A program made the position numbers and the translations under genes. A stretch of 64,000 nucleotides of DNA. Origin: Lathyrus oleraceus (Eukaryota > Streptophyta > Magnoliopsida > Fabales > Fabaceae). Positions 46,738-56,979 of this stretch are shown here, in pieces. Location of the stretch: assembly GCF_024323335.1 (NCBI RefSeq), contig NC_066583.1:371633175-371697174 (forward strand), in the 5' to 3' direction. The notes under the pieces are model-generated. The model was not told where the DNA came from. It made no database searches and worked only from the letters and a program-made list of their open reading frames with translations. How positions within the stretch are numbered: position 1 is the stretch's first letter; each line of letters opens with the position of its first letter.

Positions 46738-49700
46738 ATGGATCTTCCGAATACTGATATCCTCGAGCTGAAGGACAAGATGAACGAGCTGATCAACATT
46801 ATGCAAGGTTTTGCAGTTGGTCAGAAAGCTCTAGCTGACAAAGTTGAGAAGCTCGAGCGGGCTTCAGCGGCAAACAGCGGTGTGAACCTGGATGGTGTCT
46901 CCAACCAGGGGCTAGGTGGTTCTCGAGATGGTGGCAAGAGAGCAACCGTGGGTATGGTGAATAACGCTGCCGGTTTTGGTGGTGCCGGTGGTCAACCTGG
47001 GCCGGGTCAGAATCTGAAAGACAGTCTTTTCCCGCCTTTCTTTGGGGTCGATGATGACAGAGAAGAAGATAGAGAGGCTGATCAGTTCTCGATGCACAAT
47101 GAACCGTTTAGTCAGTATAGTGCTCCGCCACAGAACAAGGAGATTCAGCTGCTGGCTGAGAAAATCAGAGCTTTGGAGATCTACGCCACTCCTGGGGTGG
47201 TCAATATGTCGAACATGGGGCTGGTAGAAGGGATTGTGATCCCACAGAAGTTTAAGGCGCCCGCATTTGACCGATATAATGGGAGTTCTTGCCCTGAGAC
47301 CCACTTGCAAGCCTTTGTCCGCAAGATCTCAGCATACACCATGGACCAGAAGCTGTGGATGTATTTCTTCCAGGACAGCCTGTCCGGAGGCTCACTGGAG
47401 TGGTACACCAAGCTCAAGTCCTCAGATATAAAGAACTGGCAAGATCTTGGGGACACATTCTTTAAGCAGTATCAGTTCAATGCTGATATGGCCCCGAGTC
47501 GTACCCAGCTGCAGGGTATGTCTCAGAAAAACAACGAGGGGTTTAAAGAATATGCCCAGAGATGGAGGGAGTTGGCTGCCAGAGTGCAACCTCCACTTGT
47601 TGATAGAGAGATGTCTGATCTCTTTATGGGGACTTTGCAGGGGGCTTATGCTGAGAGGATGGTTGGTTGTCCGGTGACCAACTTTTCTGATATAGTCGTG
47701 GCCGGGGAGAGAATCGAGAGCTGGCTGAAGCTCGGGAAAATTCAGGGTGCAGCCTCTTCTTCAGGGTCGAAAAAGCCTTTTGGGAATGGTCAGAGGAAGA
47801 AAGAGGGAGATACCAGTGCTGTCTACGCACAGAGGGGACCCAGTAGGGATCGTTACTTTCAGCACACTGCTGCGGTAACTATTTCTGCTGAGAATCAACA
47901 ACAGCAACAGCAACAGCAACAACCTCAACAACAGAGACAACCGTTCCAACAGAGGCCACAGAGGGCTGGTTACCAGGTCAGGGGCCGAATGAATGATAGG
48001 CAGTTTGATAGGCCTCCGGTGACTTATTCTTTTCTACTAAAGAAGTTGATGGATCTGGGGTTGGTACAACTCAGAACTTTGGCACCTTTGAGACCTGATC
48101 AAAGGCCAGCCAATTATGACGAAAATGCAAAGTGCGAATTTCACTCGGGTGCTCCCGGACATAATGTAGAGAACTGCAAAGCTTTTAAGCACGTAGTTCA
48201 AGACTTGGTGGATTCAAAAGCAATCAACTTCGCACCATCTCCCAATGTCAATGCTAATCCCATGCCCGCGCATGGTCAAAGGGGGGTGAATGTTATCTCT
48301 GAGGAGAACAGGATCGGGTTGTTGAGGGTTGATCAGTTGAAGACTCCTCTGGCTGAGGTTAAGAGGCAGTTATTGTTGAATGGGGTCTACCCGGGCTGTG
48401 GTATTGAATGTGCTGAGTGCACTGTTGTTCAGAACGGGTGTGAGTTATTGAGGAAGACTGTCCAAGGTCTGATGGACGAGGGGAGTATTCTGATTGAGAA
48501 GGTGGATAAGAGGAAAGATGAGGTCTCCACCATAACAATATATTTTGATCCGGTGGATTTGTCTACTCTAGCTGAGGCGGCTCCAGTTACCATCACGGTA
48601 CCTGGGCCAATTCCGTATGACAAAGATGATACCGTGCCTTGGCATTATGGTGGAGAGGTGTACTGTAATGGCGAGAAGGTGGAAGATCAGACTGCAAGTG
48701 AAACCACCATTTCAAAGGTGGATAATGCCGGTCCCAGCGGTTTCACTCGTAGTGGCAGATTATTTGCACCAGATGCCCTGAGGGGAGGAGAAGGAGAGAA
48801 AGAGAAAAAAGAAAAGGCCGAGGCTTTAGCCAGGGCAAAAGGGAAGGCAGTGGTGAGTGATGGTACTCCAGTGGTGACACCGGCGCCTGCGGGGTCGGAT
48901 GAAAAACTTGATGATGATGCAGAGGAATTCTTGAGGATCATCAAGAAGTTTGAGTACAAGTTGGTTGACCATCTGCAGCAGACTCCTTCCAAAATATCGA
49001 TTCTATCGTTGCTGTTGAGCTCTGAGGGGCATAGAGAGGCTTTGCTGAAAATCTTGAAGAAGGCCTATGTTCCTCAAGAGATAACGATAAATCAGTTGGA
49101 GACGGTCGTGTCTAATGTGCATGCCAGCCATGGGTTGGGTTTTACAGACATGGACCTGACTGTGGATGGGAGGAATCATAACCGGGCGCTACACATAGCA
49201 ATGGAGTGTAAAGGAGTTGTGCTTTCACATGTGCTGGTTGATACCGGCTCCTCATTGAATGTGTTGCCGAAAAAGGCTCTGGCTAAGCTGAATTGTGACA
49301 GGCTGATTTTGACTCCGACCGATCTGATAGTAAGGGCGTTCGATGGGTCGAAGCGGGCCGTGTTTGGAGAGGTTGAGCTTCCAGTGAAGATAGGCCCGGA
49401 GGTGTTTAAGTCAACTTTCTATGTCATGGATATTCAGCCGGTATACAGTTGCTTGTTGGGTAGGCCGTGGATTCATGCTGCTGGGGCAGTGACCTCGACT
49501 TTACACCAAAAGCTGAAATATATCTGGGAGGGCCAAGTCGTCACTGTGTGCGGAGAAGAGGACATCTTTGTCAGCCACCTGTCCTCATTCAAGTACGTTG
49601 AGATGAACGGTGAGATCTGGGAAACTCCTAGCCTAGCATTTGAAACCGTTAAGGTGGAGAATGCTCTTTTTGCAAAGGAGGAAGAGAAACCGTCCATATC

Positions 49701-50022
49701 TTCATACAAGCAGGCCACTGAGGTGGTGAAGAGTGGAGAGGCTCCTGGTTGGGGCAGGATGATGGATGTCTCTGCGAAGAAAGATCGCTTCAGAGTGGGG
49801 TACCAGCCTGGCAGAGGCTCATCAGGACAAGGCGGAGGACGTCGTACGTCAGTCACCTTCACTAGTGCCGGAATGCTGGATCCGGATCACATTTGTATGA
49901 TGAGTGATGAAGCTGATGGTGACTGTGACATGGACCGGTGGATAAAGCCGTGCGCACCAGGGATGGGAATCCAGAACTGGAAGGCTGAAAAGATCATCCG
50001 GGTCACTCTGCTGGAAGAGTAA
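46738..50022 (+). CDS. Ogre B gag-pro polyprotein
   Basis: The frame is open from 46588. The ATG at 46738 (MDLPNTDILELKDKM) matches the Ogre A start and gives 1094 residues. The gag core (MYFFQDSLSGGSLEWYTKL) is near residue 207, with RWRELAARVQPP following. A Gln-rich run lies near residues 385-402, and a zinc-knuckle-like CEFHSGAPGHNVENC starts at 466. The aspartic protease has the motif VDTGSSLNVLP with its catalytic Asp at 835, and a second conserved block LLGRPWIHAAGA. Gag forms the particle and binds RNA; the protease matures the polyproteins. The frame ends at TAA 50020-50022, which overlaps a possible splice donor (GT at 50019), so unspliced RNA would yield gag-pro alone. Confidence 0.92.
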   Translation: MDLPNTDILELKDKMNELINIMQGFAVGQKALADKVEKLERASAANSGVNLDGVSNQGLGGSRDGGKRATVGMVNNAAGFGGAGGQPGPGQNLKDSLFPPFFGVDDDREEDREADQFSMHNEPFSQYSAPPQNKEIQLLAEKIRALEIYATPGVVNMSNMGLVEGIVIPQKFKAPAFDRYNGSSCPETHLQAFVRKISAYTMDQKLWMYFFQDSLSGGSLEWYTKLKSSDIKNWQDLGDTFFKQYQFNADMAPSRTQLQGMSQKNNEGFKEYAQRWRELAARVQPPLVDREMSDLFMGTLQGAYAERMVGCPVTNFSDIVVAGERIESWLKLGKIQGAASSSGSKKPFGNGQRKKEGDTSAVYAQRGPSRDRYFQHTAAVTISAENQQQQQQQQQPQQQRQPFQQRPQRAGYQVRGRMNDRQFDRPPVTYSFLLKKLMDLGLVQLRTLAPLRPDQRPANYDENAKCEFHSGAPGHNVENCKAFKHVVQDLVDSKAINFAPSPNVNANPMPAHGQRGVNVISEENRIGLLRVDQLKTPLAEVKRQLLLNGVYPGCGIECAECTVVQNGCELLRKTVQGLMDEGSILIEKVDKRKDEVSTITIYFDPVDLSTLAEAAPVTITVPGPIPYDKDDTVPWHYGGEVYCNGEKVEDQTASETTISKVDNAGPSGFTRSGRLFAPDALRGGEGEKEKKEKAEALARAKGKAVVSDGTPVVTPAPAGSDEKLDDDAEEFLRIIKKFEYKLVDHLQQTPSKISILSLLLSSEGHREALLKILKKAYVPQEITINQLETVVSNVHASHGLGFTDMDLTVDGRNHNRALHIAMECKGVVLSHVLVDTGSSLNVLPKKALAKLNCDRLILTPTDLIVRAFDGSKRAVFGEVELPVKIGPEVFKSTFYVMDIQPVYSCLLGRPWIHAAGAVTSTLHQKLKYIWEGQVVTVCGEEDIFVSHLSSFKYVEMNGEIWETPSLAFETVKVENALFAKEEEKPSISSYKQATEVVKSGEAPGWGRMMDVSAKKDRFRVGYQPGRGSSGQGGGRRTSVTFTSAGMLDPDHICMMSDEADGDCDMDRWIKPCAPGMGIQNWKAEKIIRVTLLEE

Positions 50023-50288
50023 TATTTTTCCTGTTTTGATTTTATATGCATGAAAGCCTGGCGTGTTGCCCGACACGTAATGGTTCATTGTAAGGGCCAC
50101 CTCATGTTTAAATTTGCAAATTCGCATCATTAATAAAAGGATGTTTTTCAGTTAAAAGCGGTGTTCCCTGTTTTTCATTTATTTTTACAGTTTAAAAATA
50201 AAAACAAATAAAAATGGCAATGTTTTCATTTTCTTTTTTCAATTTGTCTCACCGGTTCTAAGCAATGCATGAATCAACATTCATGCAG
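50019..50288 (+). other. Candidate Ogre intron between pro and RT
   Basis: The interval starts with GTAATA after GAAGA at the end of pro and ends with ATTCATGCAG. It is 270 nt. Removing it joins two bases of a Glu codon to one base downstream, so the pro frame continues into the RT frame and the gag-pro stop is lost. Ogre elements are known to carry a partially spliced intron at this place. The acceptor lacks a strong pyrimidine tract; TTCTAAG at 50262 is a competing site but is phase 0. Confidence 0.6.
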
Positions 50289-53200
50289 ATGCGATTCTTC
50301 TCCGGATCTCATTGACAACAATCCTGTTACACCCCTGTATGACTTCGACAATCCAATCTATCTTGCTGAAGAAGAGGACGAAGAAGATTGTGAACTGCCA
50401 GGGGAATTAGCCAGGTTGTTGAAACAAGAGGAGAAGGTGATTCAGCCGCATGAAGAACAGATTGAGGTGGTGAATTTGGGTACCGACGAGGTCAAGAAAG
50501 AAGTGAAAATCGGGGCTGCTTTGGAGGAAAGTGTAAAGAGCAGATTGGTAGTATTGTTGAAAGAGTATGTCGACATCTTTGCCTGGTCTTATCAAGATAT
50601 GCCAGGTTTAGATACCGATATCGTTGTGCACAAGCTACCGTTGAGAACAGATTGTCCTCCAGCGAAGCAGAAATTGCGCAGAACTCGACCTGACATGGCG
50701 ATGAAAATCAAGGAAGAAGTGCAGAAGCAGTGGGATGCTGGTTTCCTTGCTGTCACTAATTATCCGCCGTGGGTCGCGAACATTGTGCCAGTCCCGAAGA
50801 AAGATGGGAAAGTGAGAATGTGTGTGGACTACCGAGATCTGAATAGAGCTAGCCCGAAGGATGATTTTCCGCTACCTCACATTGATGTGTTGGTAGACAA
50901 TATAGCTCAATTCTCGGTGTTTTCCTTCATGGATGGCTTTTCTGGCTATAATCAAATTAAAATGTCGCCAGATGATATGGAGAAAACAACGTTCATCACA
51001 CCATGGGGTACTTTTTGTTACAAGGTGATGCCATTTGGTCTCAAGAACGCCGGTGCTACTTATCAGAGGGCCATGGTGACTTTGTTTCATGATATGATTC
51101 ATCATGAAATTGAATGCTATGTTGATGACATGATAGCAAAGTCCCAAACAGAAGAGGGACATTTGGTAGATCTGGCCAAGTTGTTCGACCGGCTGAGACA
51201 GTTCAGACTGAGGTTGAATCCGAATAAGTGCACTTTCGGGGTGCGGTCCGGTAAATTGCTGGGGTTCATTGTAAGTGAAAAAGGAATCGAGGTTGATCCT
51301 GCTAAAGTAAAAGCTATAAGAGAAATGCCTGAACCGAGAACAGAGAAAGAGGTTCGTGGTTTCTTAGGTAGATTGAACTACATTTCACGGTTCATATCTC
51401 ATATAACAGCCACGTGTGAACCAATATTCAAATTGTTGAGAAAGGATCAAACGGTCAGGTGGAATGATGATTGCCAAGCGGCATTTGAAAAAATAAAAGA
51501 ATATTTGCAGGAGCCTCCGATTCTGATGCCTCCTGTGGAGGGAAGACCGTTAATTTTGTACCTGACAGTCCTCGAGGGGTCTATGGGGTGTGTATTGGGG
51601 CAGCATGACGAGTCTGGTCGAAAAGAGCATGCCGTATACTACCTTAGCAAAAAGTTTACCGACTGTGAAACAAGATATTCACTGCTCGAGAAAATTTGCT
51701 GTGCTTTGGCCTGGGCTGCTCGCCGACTAAGGCAGTACATGCTGGTTCATACCACTTTATTGATTTCCAAGATGGATCCAATCAAGTACATTTTTGAAAA
51801 GCCAGCATTGACCGGACGGGTTGCGAGGTGGCAAATGATTTTGACAGAATATGATATACAGTATACCTCACAAAAGGCGATCAAGGGGAGTGTATTGTCT
51901 GATTACCTCGCCCAGCAACCCATTGATGATTATCAACCGATGAAGTTTGAATTCCCTGATGAGGACATCATGTTTCTCAAATCGAAAGATTGCGAGGAAC
52001 CAATCCCGGAGGAGGGGCCTGACCCTGAATCCGAATGGATTCTGATGTTTGATGGGGCCGTTAACGTGAATGGAAGCGGTGTTGGTGCTGTTTTGGTTAC
52101 GCCGAAAGGATCCCACATTCCTTTTGCTGCCCGGCTAACATTTGAGTGTACCAACAACGTAGCTGAATATGAAGCTTGCATATTGGGGATTGAAGAGGCG
52201 ATTGATTTGAGAATCAAGAACCTTGTCATATATGGAGATTCAGCTCTGGTGATAAATCAGGTTAACGGAAAATGGTATACGCATCAGTCTCATTTAATTC
52301 CATACCGGGATTATACGAGGAGATTGTTGACGTTTTTCACCAAGGTGAAGTTGCATCATGTGCCCAAAGAAGAGAATCCTTTGGCAGATGCTTTGGCTAC
52401 TTTGGCCGCCTTGATTAAGGTGCAGTGGTGGAATCAGTTCCCCAGTGTTGAAGTAGGTCGTCTGGATAGACCGGCTTATGTGTTTGCTGTTGATACAACG
52501 TCTGATGATGAGAAGCCGTGGTATTATGATATCAAGCGCTATCTAGAGACTCAAGAGTATCCTGAGGGAGCATCTAAAAAGGACCGAAAGACTCTGCGGA
52601 GGTTGGCCATGGTGTTCTACCTGAATAAGGATGGGGTTCTGTACAAGAGGAATTTTGATTGGGTCTTGCTCAGATGTGTTGATGATAGAGAAGCAAGCCA
52701 ATTGATGAAAGAGGTTCATGAAGGATCGTTCGGTACCCATGCCAGTGGGAATGCAATGGTAAAGAAGCTGCTGAGGGCAGGTTATTATTGGATGACAATG
52801 GAGGCCCAATGTTTCAATTTCGTGCGGAAGTGTCATAAATGCCAGATTTATGCTGACAAGGTGCACGTGCCTCCAAATCCGTTGAGTTTAATGTCGTCTC
52901 CATGGCCGTTTGCTATGTGGGGCATTGATATGATCGGAAAGATTGAGCCTACAGCTTCGAATGGGCATCGATTCATATTAGTGGCTATTGATTACTTCAC
53001 CAAGTGGGTTGAAGCAGCCTCTTATACGAATGTGACGAAGCAGGTCGTTGCCAGGTTTCTGAAGAGAGACATCATTTGCAGATATGGGGTTCCCGAGAGA
53101 ATCATTACTGATAATGGTTCTAACTTGAACAATAAGATGATGGCCGAACTGTGCCGGGAATTCAAGATTGAGCACCACAATTCTTCTCCCTATCGTCCAA

Positions 53201-53769
53201 AGATGAATGGGGCGGTTGAGGCAGCCAACAAGAATATTAAGAAGATTGTGCAGAAAATGGTGGTGACCTACAAAGACTGGCATGAGATGTTGCCGTTTGC
53301 ATTGCATGGGTATCGAACGTCGGTGCGTACGTCTACTGGGGCAACTCCTTTCTCATTGGTATATGGAATGGAGGCAGTGTTACCAGTTGAGGTTCAGATT
53401 CCCTCTTTGAGAGTCCTGATGGACGTGAAATTGCAAGAGGCGGAATGGGTAAGGACCCGGTACGAAGAGTTGAGCCTGATTGAAGAGAAGAGGTTAGCAG
53501 CCATCTGTCATGGGCAACTATACCAGCAAAGGATGAAGCGTGCTTTCGACAAAAAGGTACGACCTCGGGTATATCACGTAGGTGATATGGTGCTGAAAAG
53601 GATCCTTCCTCCTCAAAACGATCGAAGGGGCAAATGGACACCGAATTATGAAGGTCCGTTCGTGGTCAAGAAGGTTTTCTCTGGTGGAGCCTTGTTGTTA
53701 ACGACCATGGATGGCGAGGATTTTCCATCCCCTGTGAATGCGGACGCAGTTAAAAAATACTTCGTATAA
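50269..53769 (+). CDS. Ogre B pol: RT, RNase H, archaeal-type RNase H, integrase
   Basis: The frame has 1166 residues, numbered from the ATG at 50269. In spliced RNA it would be entered from 50289. RT lies at about 100-330 with VRMCVDYRDLNRASPKDDFP, FMDGFSGYNQI and the catalytic YVDD at 284. The first RNase H is at about 420-545. A second, archaeal-type RNase H is at about 587-715 (FDGAVNVNGSGVGAVL, NNVAEYEACILG, IYGDSALVINQ), typical of the Tat/Ogre lineage. The integrase has its H-H-C-C zinc finger near 816-855 and catalytic D887, D948 (TDNG) and E984 (GAVEAANKN), a D-x35-E spacing between the last two. The C-terminal domain extends to 1166. All catalytic residues are present and there are no stops. 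Together these make cDNA and insert it. Confidence 0.93.
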   Translation: MNQHSCRCDSSPDLIDNNPVTPLYDFDNPIYLAEEEDEEDCELPGELARLLKQEEKVIQPHEEQIEVVNLGTDEVKKEVKIGAALEESVKSRLVVLLKEYVDIFAWSYQDMPGLDTDIVVHKLPLRTDCPPAKQKLRRTRPDMAMKIKEEVQKQWDAGFLAVTNYPPWVANIVPVPKKDGKVRMCVDYRDLNRASPKDDFPLPHIDVLVDNIAQFSVFSFMDGFSGYNQIKMSPDDMEKTTFITPWGTFCYKVMPFGLKNAGATYQRAMVTLFHDMIHHEIECYVDDMIAKSQTEEGHLVDLAKLFDRLRQFRLRLNPNKCTFGVRSGKLLGFIVSEKGIEVDPAKVKAIREMPEPRTEKEVRGFLGRLNYISRFISHITATCEPIFKLLRKDQTVRWNDDCQAAFEKIKEYLQEPPILMPPVEGRPLILYLTVLEGSMGCVLGQHDESGRKEHAVYYLSKKFTDCETRYSLLEKICCALAWAARRLRQYMLVHTTLLISKMDPIKYIFEKPALTGRVARWQMILTEYDIQYTSQKAIKGSVLSDYLAQQPIDDYQPMKFEFPDEDIMFLKSKDCEEPIPEEGPDPESEWILMFDGAVNVNGSGVGAVLVTPKGSHIPFAARLTFECTNNVAEYEACILGIEEAIDLRIKNLVIYGDSALVINQVNGKWYTHQSHLIPYRDYTRRLLTFFTKVKLHHVPKEENPLADALATLAALIKVQWWNQFPSVEVGRLDRPAYVFAVDTTSDDEKPWYYDIKRYLETQEYPEGASKKDRKTLRRLAMVFYLNKDGVLYKRNFDWVLLRCVDDREASQLMKEVHEGSFGTHASGNAMVKKLLRAGYYWMTMEAQCFNFVRKCHKCQIYADKVHVPPNPLSLMSSPWPFAMWGIDMIGKIEPTASNGHRFILVAIDYFTKWVEAASYTNVTKQVVARFLKRDIICRYGVPERIITDNGSNLNNKMMAELCREFKIEHHNSSPYRPKMNGAVEAANKNIKKIVQKMVVTYKDWHEMLPFALHGYRTSVRTSTGATPFSLVYGMEAVLPVEVQIPSLRVLMDVKLQEAEWVRTRYEELSLIEEKRLAAICHGQLYQQRMKRAFDKKVRPRVYHVGDMVLKRILPPQNDRRGKWTPNYEGPFVVKKVFSGGALLLTTMDGEDFPSPVNADAVKKYFV

Positions 53770-56700
53770 AGAGACCCGCTGGACGAAAAGAATAAAATAG
53801 TCCAGGCAAAAATGGGCATCCCGGCGAACCAAAAACAGAAAGAAAGGTTCGGGCAAAAATTAGGGATAAAAGTAAAAATTGTACACCCGGCAAGTCGAAA
53901 ACCTGAAAAGGCGACTTGGGCAAAAAAGGGTATCCCGGTGGACTGAAAACCAGAAAGGGCGGTCCAGGCAAAAGAGGGATTGAAACGAACAACTGCGTCT
54001 AGCATGATCGTTTGCGCTTTGGTTAAGGCATCATGGATAATACCCGGTAGGGATCAGTCGGAATCGTCTTGTTCAGAAGGCAGAAAGCACGGAGAGTCTG
54101 AGGACATATGGGGTGTAACCGAGTTGGAACTCGATGAGGTCACGGGTTTCACATTGCCATTAGGATAGATTTTTCCTTTTGTGCAATTACCTCTTTTCAG
54201 GAATTGCTTCCTTTGTATTGCTCAATTTGAGCCACACACTTTTTCAATCAATAAAATGCATATTCAGTCAAATAATTTTTGTTTTTGTTTTTCATTACCG
54301 CTTTGATTGCAAAAACATCCGATTATTTTTGATAAAGAATCTTGCATTTTAAGACATACATGTCCCTTCCAATGCATGTTTATAAGATTGAAAGCTTGAA
54401 ATCTTATTCGGAAGGTTGAGTGACCCAAGTGTTGAAATCTTGACACGCCTGGGGCACGGTTTTATCTAACGATCTGTTTTGCAGGAATTGTTAGGTATTT
54501 TCACTCACTTATAGGTCGTGGCGTGGAAGCTGTTGACAAAACAAGTCCCCATGGAGTCCAATCAGGGACAAATGAATATGAAGGATTGACGAAGAGACGT
54601 TGAGACGTACGACGATCCTTGAATGATAATCAAGAAGACTCTTCAAAATCGGAAGACTGGAAAGTCTGTAGAAATTCCCCGCAAAGTCCAATCAGGGACA
54701 AGAGATAGAAGAATGGTGAAGAGACGTTGAGACGTACGACGGTCCTTGGAATTAATCAAGAAGACTCTTCAAAGTCGGAAAATTGAAAAGTCTGTATAGT
54801 CCCCAGGAGTTCGCATTCCTTCGAGCGCGGAGCGATTGGAATTCAAGATGATGGAGCAGAAAAGGTCCAGACGAGTCTGGGAATTCTCAAAAGTGGAAAG
54901 CTGATACGAGATTGGGAGGTGGATACCATGGTTCGACAAGTCGACGGGTGTTCTGTACCAACTTTTCTCATTTCCCCAGCGAGGTCCCCAAGCAGAGTCA
55001 TGAGGACCAAATCCCCGGCAGATCCAAGGTCTGTGGTTCCCCTAGTAGGGTCAGGATGGTTATCCCCAGCAGGTGTCAGATCGATGCTTCCCCAGTCGCC
55101 AGGCCTGGAGGTTGCTGTTTCCCCAGCAGAGCTATCTGTGAGCATTTCCCCAGTGAAGTCGCCAGGTATTTGTGAGGGTTCCCCAAAGCAGAGTCGGGAT
55201 TGATATCCCCCAGCAAGTCAAAGACTGTTGTATCCCCACAGAGTGCGTTGGTGGTTCTTATCCCCAGCAGTTTCCCGAGCGGATTGGGTGCAAAAAAAGG
55301 TTTCCCCAGCAAGGGTTGCCTTTTCCCAGCAGCAGCAGTGCCATTCCCCAGCAGGATGGAGATTGGAGTATTGGCGAGTTCCTCAACGGAGTGTCTCGTG
55401 CTCCCCAGCAGAATCCCTTGAGGGGGACGCTTTTTATGCATTCATCATGTAGAGTAAGCATAACATGTTGCATAGAAAAAATAAATCGCGTAGCATTTCC
55501 ATAATTATGGAGCATTACGCAGAAAAAGTCATGCATCATATTGCAAGCATAAGCTAGTCTCAGGCCGTGGTTACTGTTTGAGAGGTGGTTTTGCCCAAAG
55601 GTGAAGGTGTTACTCCCAGGAGCTTAGCACCGTGGTTTTAATCAAAGGTGTTCCCCAGTAGTGCGATACTGGAGGAGGTTTCTGTCGTGCGAGACAGCAG
55701 TTGGTAGGTGTTACTCCGAGGAGTTTAGCCTCATGTTTTAATCAAAGGTATTTCCCAGTAGTGTGATACTGGAGGAATTTGTTTCTGTCGGACGGAGATG
55801 GAAATATTATGCGATCAGCGCAATTCAAGCCGTGGTTACCGCTTGAAGTTTTTGTTTCGCCGGATGGTGAAGGTGTTACTCGGATGAGTCTAGCATCATG
55901 ATGTCAGATCAGCAATATTCCCTAGTAGTGCGATACTGGAGGAAGTTTTTCCGTCGGACGGAGATGGAAATGAAATCAAGGGATATTACGCGATCAGCGC
56001 GATTTTGGGGTTCAACTGGAGAAGAGGAAATGTTGATGCATTTTCTGGAGAACGGGGTTCAAATGGAGAGAAGGAAATGTTGAGACATTTTCTGGAGAGC
56101 GGGGTTCATATGGAGATGGGAGTTGAAGATTGTATCCGGGATGAGGTCCTCAGGAGTATCTTCTGTTCATGTGTCACCTAAGATTTTGGCGGAGGCCAAC
56201 GGAAGTCGTTATGGGTGTCTTCTGAGGAAGAGATGCACATGTTACCTTCCTTTGTGAAGGTGTACCCTCTGATATGTCGCCCTCAGAGTGGTTTGGTGTT
56301 ATTTCCGATGTTGCCAGCGGAATTATCACGAGATTGGGAGAACGGGGTTCAACTGGAGAAAGGGAGATGTTGAGGCATTTTCTGGAGAACGGGGTTCAAA
56401 CGGAGAAAGGGAGGTGTTGAGGCATTTTCTGGAGAGCGGGGTCCAAATGGAGAAAAGGAGACACGAGGTGTTTTCTGGAGATGGGGTTCACATTGGCGAT
56501 CGCGAGTTATCGTCAGGCGACTGGGGTTCAAACTAGAGAATGGGGTTCATTATTTTGGCAAACAGGAGAACGGGGTTCAAATGCAGTGATCAGGGATCAT
56601 TTGTAAAAAAATTTCGGGGTTCAAGAAAATAAAAATAAAGAAAAATTTCGGGGTTCAAGAAAGGCATAAGAAAAGAGATAATAAAAATCCCCAGCGGATA

Positions 56701-56979
56701 TGGGGTGTTCAGGCCATGGTTATCCCTGCGTTACCATTTGTTTTGGTATCCAGGTCGACGTTGTTGTTTCGGTGATCAGGCCGACTTTCTCCGTACCAGA
56801 CGGATTTTTTTCTTTTCGAGATTGTTTCTTCGCCGATTCTGACAGGCGTTGTTAATTATTTTCCCATCAGAGTGCAAATTGTTAGTTTGTTCTTGGTATT
56901 CAATCACTCTTCATCCTGATCATCTGAAAGCCGAGGCTGTTCATATCGACAGGTTCACAGTGGATTGAATAGGGGCAGC
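53770..56979 (+). repeat. Ogre B 3' untranslated region with five tandem-repeat fields
   Basis: No domain-bearing frame is present. The fields are as follows. About 53780-53990 has roughly 60-bp units with GGCAAAAA and CCCGG. About 54540-54810 has two units of about 133 bp (AGTCCAATCAGGGACAA, GAGACGTTGAGACGTACGAC). About 54960-55430 has more than a dozen CCCCAGCAG-type motifs. About 55560-55990 has three units with GGTGTTACTC and CCCAGTAGTGCGATACTGGAGG. About 56000-56660 has a dozen GGGGTTCA motifs, many in units of about 50-60 bp with GGAGAACGGGGTTC. Hypervariable tandem repeats in this part of Ogre elements are known to seed satellites. Confidence 0.85.
56966..56979 (+). other. Polypurine tract of Ogre B
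   Basis: TTGAATAGGGGCAGC directly precedes the 3' LTR. The purine run AATAGGGG-AG is short and interrupted, but its position fits the plus-strand primer. Confidence 0.6.

Noticed and set aside
54960..56660. Possible CRISPR-like array
   Set aside because: Repeats are directly adjacent, variable in length and degenerate, and lie in the 3' region of a plant retrotransposon. They are tandem repeats, not spacer-separated arrays.
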